Shown: in pieces, positions 28,501 through 37,289 of the stretch | How the letters are laid out: the number at the start of each line of letters is the position of its first letter | How positions within the stretch are numbered: position 1 is the first letter of the stretch | Assembly (NCBI GenBank): GCA_030374805.1 | Contig: JARGSG010000195.1 | Span: 620,001-684,000, forward strand | DNA length: 64,000 nt | Direction: 5' to 3' | Source of the DNA: Gracilaria gracilis | Taxonomy: Eukaryota; Rhodophyta; Florideophyceae; Gracilariales; Gracilariaceae | Position numbers and translations under genes: made by a program | Notes under the pieces: model-generated | Seen by the model: only the letters and a program-made list of their open reading frames with translations | Told to the model about the DNA's origin: nothing | Databases searched by the model: none

Positions 28501-28624
28501 GGGAGGCAACATTCTCGTAAAAGAAGAAGAACTTGCGGATATCGACGTTGGAACCGTCAAAAGACGAAACTCCAGAGGAAGGAATAGCGTTACTCCCTCC
28601 TCGAGAGTACCATGAGAACACCAT
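22559..28624 (-). CDS. Gag-Pol polyprotein of family 2, copy 1 (intact)
   Basis: 2,021 residues from ATG 28624 in one frame (the frame stays open further into the LTR to 28828). Gag with two CCHC zinc knuckles (CAYCRQPGHWATRC 244-257, CERCGKMGHAIATC 267-280). Aspartic protease LLDSGA (481-486). A long acidic region (600-760) with a D/E repeat encoded by a hexamer microsatellite. Reverse transcriptase (FCVDYRALN 1058-1066, YIDD 1156-1159). RNase H (VETDAS, catalytic Asp1305; Asp1373). Integrase zinc-binding site His1512, His1517, Cys1547, Cys1550, and catalytic Asp1577, Asp1637, Glu1673 (D-x35-E). After a GPY/F-like KYYGPC there is no chromodomain but a C-terminal extension of about 150 residues of unknown role. 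Gag and Pol are made as one chain, so stoichiometry must be set by processing or another route. The start codon lies inside the LTR. Confidence 0.92.
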   Translation of the reverse strand: MVFSWYSRGGSNAIPSSGVSSFDGSNVDIRKFFFFYENVASRGKTDEERAIEFLGFLEGEAFEFYYEQFSSDGVLNNAASDYAAVKRAFLDKFGVEEESEEHIRRAASARLDYGDLLGSLKKMDATFEKAGFNSKARFGLLRRAVMEYADLAQFVVFRGSHDYESLKALVKDFVAGRNVLESHGALHVLPAPKKVMQRPKQGDPSPPLQNKVDLLAEQLSQLTLMMKKTQAPPQRNDDDRERTCAYCRQPGHWATRCSLNPHRNTRCERCGKMGHAIATCWSRDPAYDRRPPVGAPRSESAAEDRLRQSNSGGQQAGQPSQVSVVTEGYDADDEVVAATKRTAEGVALPKQQRTANHIGIQSLLNPSQPAVRKQLGRFRPIGAPRSSQKSRKPTARKSSNRAKLQEHSGKYNLLEELANAPTGLTFGQLVRGDADDAKKDIRRILSGKASPRRVTFAETSMKGARLKVVPVKVYGTPAQALLDSGAIPNLMSSELAERLLLKPKPTDRQIRVANGGVALVRGTLRDVPVIFDSMRVPLEFLVIERPPFDLIIGFPTLEAMQACIDISTQEVKMVYDGSPILLGLDYERAGIDEFVPISGTDSEDFTSDSDEERYEFPSEGDSLFASIEEDEVFFDGHALGPEVTLVTLEGDRPTMNPDGSHDSDHDNQEEQVGDTSQDPESRAAELVGLRQVDARAPPPPPLTTDERALEQLRDLAINDNRRYEDAEATEDEDESDEEDEDEDEDEDEDDDDEDTEDEVGEFNPALHVPFEPHPVVFEDPGLTVPIRDEILLLPRRDEDEPDRQDVLYIKVRRRHLGHAGAPFPSVTTDSLPFGAEGELLQDDFGGMNIYFPQNQISAPVEYHIPGGNNASSGSRDFNGVQNGFQTSEDGPASPGQGKNGRKTPAVPHGLVLASESDVCVAHEVEYSLQDTVASDEHGRAFDRRDFPPDTDQRQVILDRLSHLPGTVQQKLFSVLCATDIVAWSLYDLRPSGVPVLHDFEITDNTPIRSRLRRLPPKHDEVVRKEVDKMLAAGIVRPCSSAWSFPVVIAKKKDEKPRFCVDYRALNQIMKPDRWPLPHMDQIFDDLGGCSFFTTLDLFSGYWQIGMSPRCKEMTTFVCRQGTFQFEVMPFGLMNAPSTFQRLMDSILGRIAFARVYIDDVVIFSKTMEEHVHHVSEVLKLIASHGLKLKISKCDFAQPKIHLLGHVIEAGGVSVDMKKIEAIQDAPLPSTTTELKSFLGLASYYRRFIKGFSQTSAPLHAATTGKKRLEFTPEMREAFEELKRKLVSPPVLAFPDFDASFRVETDASTRSLGAVLTQKKEDGMFHPVQYASRTMNKSEQNYSVCEKEALAVVFALKKFRIYLLGSKPFQLVTDHQALRYAFQKKDVHGRLARWLDLFAEYEFEIVYRSGTGNFAADYLSRFAKPENLEHGMAYQVSVTSEDSFSGLEPYYANIGRYLCGLPMDEHDAKILLAIKRNANKFLPWNGELYRRTKSGLVLVPSIQDRLNLLRSFHDDVGHWDLEATKDFMRDRFWWPTMFPEIVDYVRSCDGCQLSAPLLKYRPGQRAPLTGLFHTFSVDFAGPLRTTQGGNRFLLIGVEHLTGWPIALAAKSSTASVVLDFVRREIVAPFGLPRTIVSDNATAFMTGAVQSYMNQNGIRWRPVLAYAPMSNGRAERMVGTIKHAISKVVADSEMDWDVALQRVLYGYRRRRMSVGYSPFELLYGTRSRMHAMDISAMMEDATMDNRLHELMVGSTGRALRIAKQPDHRDDSRYGHRFSVGDEVLVVRGKALNPSVKWPPLQSKYYGPCKIIRADHPRYTLISGSQRHTRTPIHARRLKLYRRRPAHLRDDLVLTVTGSARQGEGPPSQEQNPTVLPIRVNFNRLVADFTLCRCVLAGRPIENWLAPLGIPLAQKEYVVWNLMHICLAFFRLRGPFFGPRAANHLRTLISDVYPGINSEVGTDFATYIYHFAVGRYGHLPDDQLYLEETQSHMNSQQGNLRRRLRFTPDIDRMDVPFMFETTVE
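28595..28612 (-). other. Primer binding site of family 2, copy 1
   Basis: TGGTACTCTCGAGGAGGG on the minus strand follows the LTR end with no spacer and is translated as part of Gag. Same at 35961-35978 and 43326-43343. The first 13 bases recur in the LTR at 28712-28724. The tRNA that would pair is not identified. Confidence 0.6.
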
Positions 28625-29855
28625 TTTGATACGAAAAACGGTGTGGGTGATGACAAACCCAGGGACGGGGGGACACAAACACAATGCGAACGGGACACAA
28701 CAGAACGTGCTCTCGAGAGTACCAGCCCAACACGCTGTGTAGCGGTAGTAGGCAAGAGTCCGTAGTAAACACACAAAGTGCACCAAGTAGCAACTAGAAA
28801 GCGGAGACGTGTAGCAAACAGAAACCACAGCACGACCAAAACTATAGGTCTAGTGCTGGCAGACGCTAACACGAAACGACAACAGAAAAGCAGCAGCTCC
28901 CTCTCGCAGACCCGAACGTAGGTCACCTGCGGGGAACAACGCTCCCAGAGTCGAAGCACGAAAAAGACCCAAGCAAAGGGTAGTGCACTCTGGGCCCTGT
29001 CGGGGAAAAGCGGGAGACCAAGCCGCCAAAGGGGTGAGAAAAGGTTGAAGAGAGGGGATGAAACGACAGAGGGAAGCAAGACAGAGTTTGCTGTGAAGGA
29101 AGGTTGGGCGGTCGTTCTGGAAGGGGAAGTGGTCTGGCCGGAGTTGGTCGAGATGCGACCGCTCCGGCCCTTTTATAGGCAACTGTTGCACTAAAATGAG
29201 GTGCCAGCTTACCCTTGACAATTGCTCAGGGCGGGCAATCAGGTGCCGACTTACCCTTGACAAGTCCTCAGGGCGGGCAATCAGGTGCCGACTTACCCTT
29301 GACAAGTCCTCAGCACGAGCGGTAAGCAGCTTTCCTACCGTAATTCTCAACCGCAAACGCAACTACGACTAACTTGTGGCTATGAAGCCTTTCTACTCTC
29401 TATTTACCCGCGTGGGACGGTTGGAACCGTCGCCTCTTAACTTTTCCATCACTCGCAACGTCTTCCCCCATGTCCACCACCTCAAGTGACGAATCGATGT
29501 CTCACGCCCTCGTCCTGGACCTGGAGGCTGCCGAGAGCCCCGGCAGGGTCGAGGAGTTTGTGATTGGTGGATCCGAAGCACCTGCCGCCGACCGATTGGC
29601 GGTGGGAATGATGCATCGTTGCGGCGAGCTCTTATTGGCCCTTGCCCGCGGAATCCGCCACGTGTCACGCGAGGTGCGTGACGCGCTGGCTTTGTCGCCG
29701 TGGACTTATGCCGCAGGTGTCCGTGACGGCCTGCGCTTCGCTACGCAGGCGCGTCGCTACGGAAACCCGGGACCCATACAGAACCTGCTTACAGATCTGG
29801 AGGCATACCTGACGTCTTAGATTCCCTTCAATAAACTTCCGTTTCTACGTTCACA
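28613..29855 (-). repeat. LTR2 of family 2 array
   Basis: 1,243 bp, shared between internal regions 1 and 2 (5' LTR of copy 1, 3' LTR of copy 2). Differs from LTR1 and LTR4 by A at 29580 instead of G, shared with LTR3. No target duplication at its borders. Confidence 0.92.
29470..29820 (+). CDS. LTR-encoded antisense ORF, 116 aa (LTR2)
   Basis: Same protein as in LTR1, with a silent GCA codon where LTR1 has GCG. Complete, followed by AATAAA at 29830-29835. Upstream context (divergent TATA, three 42-bp repeats) is unchanged. Confidence 0.52.
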   Translation: MSTTSSDESMSHALVLDLEAAESPGRVEEFVIGGSEAPAADRLAVGMMHRCGELLLALARGIRHVSREVRDALALSPWTYAAGVRDGLRFATQARRYGNPGPIQNLLTDLEAYLTS

Positions 29856-29920
29856 CACTCCCAAACCCAGCGGGAGCGACACCGAGCGACCAAGAGACTG
29901 GAAACGGGGACCTTTCCTAG

Positions 29921-32900
29921 TTACTCCACAGTGGTTTCGAACATGAACGGTACATCCATTCGATCGATATCCGGGGTGAACCTCAACCGACGACGAAGGT
30001 TGCCCTGTTGGCTGTTCATGTGGCTCTGCGTTTCCTCGAGGTATAACTGATCATCTGGCAGATGCCCGTATCGTCCCACTGCAAAGTGGTAGATATACGT
30101 CGCAAAGTCCGTCCCTACTTCGCTGTTGATCCCGGGGTACACATCTGAGATGAGCGTCCTGAGATGGTTAGCGGCACGTGGACCGAAAAACGGCCCTCTA
30201 AGGCGGAAAAATGCGAGGCAGATATGCATCAAGTTCCACACGACGTACTCCTTCTGAGCCAACGGGATTCCCAGCGGAGCAAGCCAATTCTCTATGGGCC
30301 TACCAGCAAGGACGCATCGGCACAAAGTGAAATCCGCTACCAGCCTATTGAAGTTGACCCGTATCGGTAATACGGTGGGGTTCTGTTCTTGGCTCGGAGG
30401 GCCCTCTCCTTGACGTGCGGAACCAGTGACGGTCAGTACGAGATCATCCCGAAGATGAGCCGGCCTCCTGCGATACAGCTTCAGGCGCCTGGCATGAATT
30501 GGCGTCCGAGTGTGACGCTGGCTCCCAGAAATCAAAGTATAGCGGGGATGGTCCGCGCGAATGATCTTGCACGGTCCGTAGTACTTCGACTGCAACGGGG
30601 GCCACTTCACACTGGGATTCAGCGCCTTTCCTCGAACCACAAGAACTTCATCTCCGACGCTGAAGCGATGACCATACCGAGAATCGTCGCGGTGGTCGGG
30701 TTGCTTTGCTATGCGCAAGGCACGCCCAGTGGAACCCACCATTAACTCATGAAGACGATTGTCCATGGTAGCGTCCTCCATCATCGCCGAAATGTCCATT
30801 GCGTGCATCCTGGAGCGCGTCCCGTATAGTAGTTCAAAGGGGGAATATCCCACACTCATCCGGCGGCGTCGGTATCCATAAAGCACCCTCTGTAGGGCGA
30901 CATCCCAATCCATCTCGCTGTCGGCCACAACCTTGCTTATCGCGTGCTTGATAGTACCCACCATGCGTTCGGCCCGGCCGTTGGACATTGGTGCATAAGC
31001 TAGAACCGGTCTCCAACGAATGCCATTCTGGTTCATGTACGATTGAACTGCACCTGTCATGAAGGCAGTTGCATTGTCTGAAACGATGGTCCGGGGGAGA
31101 CCGAAAGGTGCGACGATCTCCCTTCGCACAAAGTCCAGGACGACGGACGCGGTGGAACTCTTCGCAGCCAAAGCAATCGGCCAACCCGTGAGGTGCTCGA
31201 CCCCGATGAGCAGGAAGCGGTTCCCACCCTGTGTGGTCCGAAGGGGGCCGGCAAAGTCCACGGAGAACGTGTGGAAGAGTCCAGTGAGAGGGGCACGCTG
31301 TCCTGGCCTATACTTCAGCAGAGGTGCCGACAACTGACAGCCATCGCAACTGCGGACATAGTCCACAATCTCGGGGAACATGGTGGGCCACCAGAAACGG
31401 TCTCGCATGAAGTCCTTGGTAGCCTCGAGGTCCCAATGACCAACGTCGTCGTGGAAACTGCGTAACAGATTGAGTCTATCCTGGATAGAGGGGACCAGAA
31501 CCAAGCCCGACTTCGTGCGGCGGTATAGCTCTCCGTTCCATGGAAGAAACTTATTCGCATTCCTCTTGATCGCAAGGAGGATCTTGGCGTCATGCTCGTC
31601 CATAGGAAGCCCACAAAGGTATCGGCCTATATTGGCGTAATATGGCTCGAGACCACTGAAAGAATCCTCTGACGTGACTGACACTTGGTATGCCATACCG
31701 TGCTCCAAGTTCTCTGGCTTCGCAAACCGGGAGAGGTAGTCGGCAGCAAAATTGCCAGTCCCAGAACGGTACACGATCTCGAATTCGTACTCCGCAAAAA
31801 GATCCAACCATCGAGCGAGACGCCCATGGACGTCCTTCTTCTGGAAAGCATACCTCAGGGCCTGATGATCCGTCACCAACTGGAACGGCTTCGATCCAAG
31901 AAGGTAGATGCGAAACTTCTTCAAGGCAAAGACGACTGCCAGGGCCTCCTTCTCGCATACCGAGTAGTTCTGCTCAGACTTGTTCATAGTTCTGCTTGCG
32001 TACTGAACCGGGTGGAACATTCCATCCTCCTTCTTTTGAGTCAGGACAGCCCCCAAAGACCGGGTGGAGGCATCTGTCTCGACACGAAAAGAGGCATCAA
32101 AGTCCGGGAAAGCGAGAACCGGGGGGGGAAACAAGCTTCCTCTTGAACTCCTCAAACGCTTCTCTCATCTCGGGGGTGAACTCCAGCCTCTTCTTGCCGG
32201 TGGTGGCAGCGTGAAGGGGCGCAGAGGTCTGTGAAAACCCTTTGATGAAGCGCCTGTAGTAGCTCGCAAGGCCCAGGAAACTTTTAAGCTCAGTGGTCGT
32301 CGAAGGTAGAGGGGCATCCTGAATCGCTTCAATCTTCTTCATGTCCACGGACACTCCACCAGCCTCGATGACGTGCCCCAGAAGGTGAATCTTGGGCTGA
32401 GCGAAGTCGCACTTGCTGATCTTCAGCTTCAGCCCATGCGAGGCGATGAGCTTCAGCACTTCCGACACGTGGTGGACATGCTCCTCCATGGTCTTCGAGA
32501 ATATGACCACATCGTCAATGTACACACGTGCAAAGGCAATGCGACCGAGAATGGAGTCCATCAACCTTTGGAAAGTCGATGGGGCATTCATCAGGCCAAA
32601 GGGCATGACCTCAAACTGGAAGGTCCCTTGCCGACAGACAAAAGTGGTCATCTCTTTGCAACGGGGCGACATGCCGATCTGCCAGTATCCAGAGAACAAA
32701 TCCAGCGTCGTGAAGAACGAACAACCGCCAAGGTCATCGAAGATCTGATCCATGTGGGGGAGTGGCCAACGATCTGGTTTCATGATCTGATTCAAGGCTC
32801 TGTAGTCGACGCAGAACCTTGGTTTTTCATCCTTCTTCTTGGCGATGACAACGGGGAAGGACCAGGCGGACGAGCATGGACGCACGATCCCAGCAGCGAG

Positions 32901-35900
32901 CATCTTGTCAACCTCCTTTCGGACCACCTCGTCATGCTTTGGTGGTAGTCGACGGAGACGTGATCGGATTGGAGTATTGTCGGTAATCTCGAAGTCGTGC
33001 AAGACGGGCACACCAGAAGGCCGGAGGTCATAGAGGGACCACGCCACAATGTCTGTGGCACAGAGAACTGAGAAAAGCTTCTGCTGAACCGTCCCGGGGA
33101 GATGCGACAAACGATCAAGAATGACCTGCCTCTGGTCGGTGTCTGGGGGGAAGTCTCGGCGATCGAAGGCGCGCCCATGCTCATCGCTGGCAACGGTGTC
33201 CTGAAGAGAGTACTCTACTTCGTGTGCTACGCAGACATCACTCTCAGAGGCAAGCACAAGACCATGGGGCACTGCAGGGGTTTTTTCTTCCGTTTTTTCC
33301 TTGACCGGGTGAAGCAGGGCCGTCCTCGGAAGTCTGAAAACCGTTCTGAACTCCATTGAAGTCTCGGGAACCGCTGGAAGCATTATTTCCTCCTGGGATG
33401 TGGTACTCGACTGGGGCCGATATCTGATTCTGGGGGAAGTAGATGTTCATGCCCCCAAAATCATCCTGGAGGAGCTCACCTTCAGCCCCGAAAGGCAAAC
33501 TGTCCGTCGTGACCGAAGGAAAGGGGGCACCGGCATGACCTAAGTGGCGCCTTCTGACCTTGATGTAGAGAACGTCTTGGCGATCTGGCTCGTCCTCATC
33601 TCGGCGTGGGAGAAGAAGAATCTCGTCGCGGATCGGGACTGTTAGACCAGGGTCTTCGAACACAACCGGGTGTGGCTCAAACGGCACGTGCAAGGCTGGG
33701 TTAAACTCACCAACTTCGTCTTCGGTATCTTCATCATCATCATCTTCATCTTCATCTTCATCTTCATCTTCATCTTCTTCATCGGACTCATCTTCATCTT
33801 CTGTGGCTTCTGCGTCCTCGTAGCGCCTGTTGTCGTTGATAGCGAGATCACGCAATTGCTCCAGGGCCCGTTCGTCGGTTGTCAAGGGTGGCGGAGGCGG
33901 AGCACGAGCATCAACCTGACGCAAACCAACCAGCTCCGCGGCCCGGGACTCGGGATCTTGACTAGTGTCACCGACTTGCTCTTCTTGATTGTCATGATCA
34001 GAGTCGTGCGACCCATCTGGGTTCATTGTCGGGCGATCACCTTCCAACGTGACGAGGGTGACCTCTGGGCCCAAAGCGTGTCCATCGAAGAAAACCTCGT
34101 CCTCCTCAATTGAGGCGAACAGACTATCTCCTTCGGAGGGGAACTCATACCTCTCTTCATCGGAATCTGATGTAAAGTCCTCACTATCTGTGCCAGAAAT
34201 TGGCACAAACTCGTCGATCCCAGCGCGCTCGTAATCTAGTCCGAGTAGGATTGGCGAGCCATCATATACCATCTTCACCTCCTGTGTGCTGATATCGATG
34301 CAGGCTTGCATCGCCTCCAAGGTGGGAAAGCCGATGATGAGGTCAAATGGGGGCCTTTCGATGACCAGAAATTCGAGCGGGACTCTCATAGAATCGAAAA
34401 TGACAGGAACATCACGGAGCGTGCCGCGAACCAGAGCGACGCCGCCGTTCGCCACGCGAATCTGACGATCAGTGGGCTTGGGCTTCAACAAAAGCCTCTC
34501 GGCCAGCTCAGAAGACATGAGATTGGGGATTGCCCCGGAATCCAGAAGAGCCTGTGCGGGAGTCCCATACACCTTCACTGGGACCACTTTAAGGCGTGCT
34601 CCCTTCATGGAGGTCTCGGCGAACGTTACTCGACGCGGGGATGCCTTTCCAGACAAGATGCGGCGAATGTCCTTCTTGGCATCATCAGCATCGCCACGAA
34701 CCAGCTGACCAAAGGTGAGACCAGTTGGCGCGTTGGCTAACTCCTCCAGCAAGTTGTACTTGCCAGAATGCTCTTGAAGCTTAGCGCGATTCGAAGACTT
34801 CCTCGCTGTCGGCTTCCGGGACTTCTGAGAGGACCTAGGGGCCCCTATTGGCCTGAAGCGGCCAAGTTGCTTCCGTACAGCCGGCTGCGACGGGGTTAAG
34901 CAACGACTGAATGCCAATGTGGTTGGCGGTTCTTTGCTGCTTCGGGAGAGCCACGCCCTCGGCGGTGCGCTTCGTGGCTGCCACCACCTCGTCATCAGCA
35001 TCATAGCCCTCAGTCACAACGGAGACTTGACTTGGCTGCCCAGCCTGCTGGCCACCACTATTGCTCTGTCTGAGACGGTCTTCGGCTGCCGACTCACTAC
35101 GAGGAGCTCCAACGGGGGGTCGGCGATCGTAAGCGGGGTCACGAGACCAGCAGGTGGCGATTGCATGACCCATCTTTCCGCAACGTTCACAACGGGTATT
35201 GCGGTGCGGATTGAGACTGCAGCGCGTCGCCCAGTGGCCTGGTTGACGACAGTATGCACAAGTGCGCTCGCGATCGTCGTCATTCCTCTGAGGTGGGGCC
35301 TGCGTCTTCTTCATCATCAGTGTAAGCTGGGAGAGCTGCTCCGCGAGAAGATCGACCTTGTTCTGCAGAGGAGGCGACGGATCGCCCTGTTTCGGCCTCT
35401 GCATAACCTTCTTCGGCGCCGGCAGGACATGAAGAGCCCCGTGGGACTCCAACACGTTCCTACCGGCCACAAAGTCCTTCACCAGTGCCTTCAGTGACTC
35501 GTAGTCGTGAGAGCCGCGGAACACAACGAATTGTGCGAGGTCGGCATACTCCATGACGGCACGGCGGAGGAGACCAAACCGGGCTTTCGAATTGAACCCG
35601 GCTTTCTCGAAAGTTGCATCCATCTTCTTCAAGGAACCGAGAAGGTCCCCATAATCCAGACGCGCGGATGCAGCGCGACGAATATGTTCCTCAGACTCCT
35701 CTTCAACGCCAAATTTATCCAAAAACGCGCGCTTCACGGCGGGCATAGTCGGATGCAGCATTGTTGAGGACACCATCGGACGAAAACTGTTCGTAGTAGA
35801 ACTCAAAGGCCTCTCCTTCGAGAAATCCTAGGAATTCAATTGCACGTTCTTCGTCAGTCTTTCCACGGGAGGCAACATTCTCGTAAAAGAAGAAGAACTT

Positions 35901-35990
35901 GCGGATATCGACGTTGGAACCGTCAAAAGACGAAACTCCAGAGGAAGGAATAGCGTTACTCCCTCCTCGAGAGTACCATGAGAACACCAT
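29921..35990 (-). pseudogene. Gag-Pol of family 2, copy 2 (four +1 frameshifts)
   Basis: Collinear with copies 1 and 3 but broken by four one-base insertions in homopolymer runs: G run at about 32121-32128, T run at about 33283-33288, G run at about 34893-34896, and G at about 35741-35743. There is also one substitution at 32145. The resulting ORFs are 29921-32155, 32097-33383, 33244-35004, 34835-35806 and 35715 upward. All domain motifs listed for copy 1 are still present between the breaks. The consistent +1 homopolymer pattern could be real decay or sequencing error. Confidence 0.85.
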
Positions 35991-37224
35991 TTTGATACGA
36001 AAAACGGGTGTGGGTGATGACAAACCCAGGGACGGGGGGGACACAAACACAATGCGAACGGGACACAACAGAACGTGCTCTCGAGAGTACCAGCCCAACA
36101 CGCTGTGTAGCGGTAGTAGGCAAGAGTCCGTAGTAAACACACAAAGTGCACCAAGTAGCAACTAGAAAGCGGAGACGTGTAGCAAACAGAAACCACAGCA
36201 CGACCAAAACTATAGGTCTAGTGCTGGCAGACGCTAACACGAAACGACAACAGAAAAGCAGCAGCTCCCTCTCGCAGACCCGAACGTAGGTCACCTGCGG
36301 GGAACAACGCTCCCAGAGTCGAAGCACGAAAAAGACCCAAGCAAAGGGTAGTGCACTCTGGGCCCTGTCGGGGGAAAAGCGGGAGACCAAGCCGCCAAAG
36401 GGGTGAGAAAAGGTTGAAGAGAGGGGATGAAACGACAGAGGGAAGCAAGACAGAGTTTGCTGTGAAGGAAGGTTGGGCGGTCGTTCTGGAAGGGGAAGTG
36501 GTCTGGCCGGAGTTGGTCGAGATGCGACCGCTCCGGCCCTTTTATAGGCAACTGTTGCACTAAAATGAGGTGCCAGCTTACCCTTGACAATTGCTCAGGG
36601 CGGGCAATCAGGTGCCGACTTACCCTTGACAAGTCCTCAGGGCGGGCAATCAGGTGCCGACTTACCCTTGACAAGTCCTCAGCACGAGCGGTAAGCAGCT
36701 TTCCTACCGTAATTCTCAACCGCAAACGCAACTACGACTAACTTGTGGCTATGAAGCCTTTCTACTCTCTATTTACCCGCGTGGGACGGTTGGAACCGTC
36801 GCCTCTTAACTTTTCCATCACTCGCAACGTCTTCCCCCATGTCCACCACCTCAAGTGACGAATCGATGTCTCACGCCCTCGTCCTGGACCTGGAGGCTGC
36901 CGAGAGCCCCGGCAGGGTCGAGGAGTTTGTGATTGGTGGATCCGAAGCACCTGCCGCCGACCGATTGGCGGTGGGAATGATGCATCGTTGCGGCGAGCTC
37001 TTATTGGCCCTTGCCCGCGGAATCCGCCACGTGTCACGCGAGGTGCGTGACGCGCTGGCTTTGTCGCCGTGGACTTATGCCGCAGGTGTCCGTGACGGCC
37101 TGCGCTTCGCTACGCAGGCGCGTCGCTACGGAAACCCGGGACCCATACAGAACCTGCTTACAGATCTGGAGGCATACCTGACGTCTTAGATTCCCTTCAA
37201 TAAACTTCCGTTTCTACGTTCACA
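35979..37224 (-). repeat. LTR3 of family 2 array
   Basis: 1,246 bp, longer than the others by three single G insertions in G runs (about 36006-36008, 36038-36044, 36370-36374). A at 36949, as in LTR2. Borders internal regions 2 and 3. Confidence 0.9.
36839..37189 (+). CDS. LTR-encoded antisense ORF, 116 aa (LTR3)
   Basis: Identical in sequence to the LTR2 version and intact, although the surrounding unit has seven one-base insertions. None falls in this ORF. AATAAA at 37199-37204. Confidence 0.52.
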   Translation: MSTTSSDESMSHALVLDLEAAESPGRVEEFVIGGSEAPAADRLAVGMMHRCGELLLALARGIRHVSREVRDALALSPWTYAAGVRDGLRFATQARRYGNPGPIQNLLTDLEAYLTS

Positions 37225-37289
37225 CACTCCCAAACCCAGCGGGAGCGACACCGAGCGACCAAGAGACTGGAAACGGGGACCTTTCCTAG

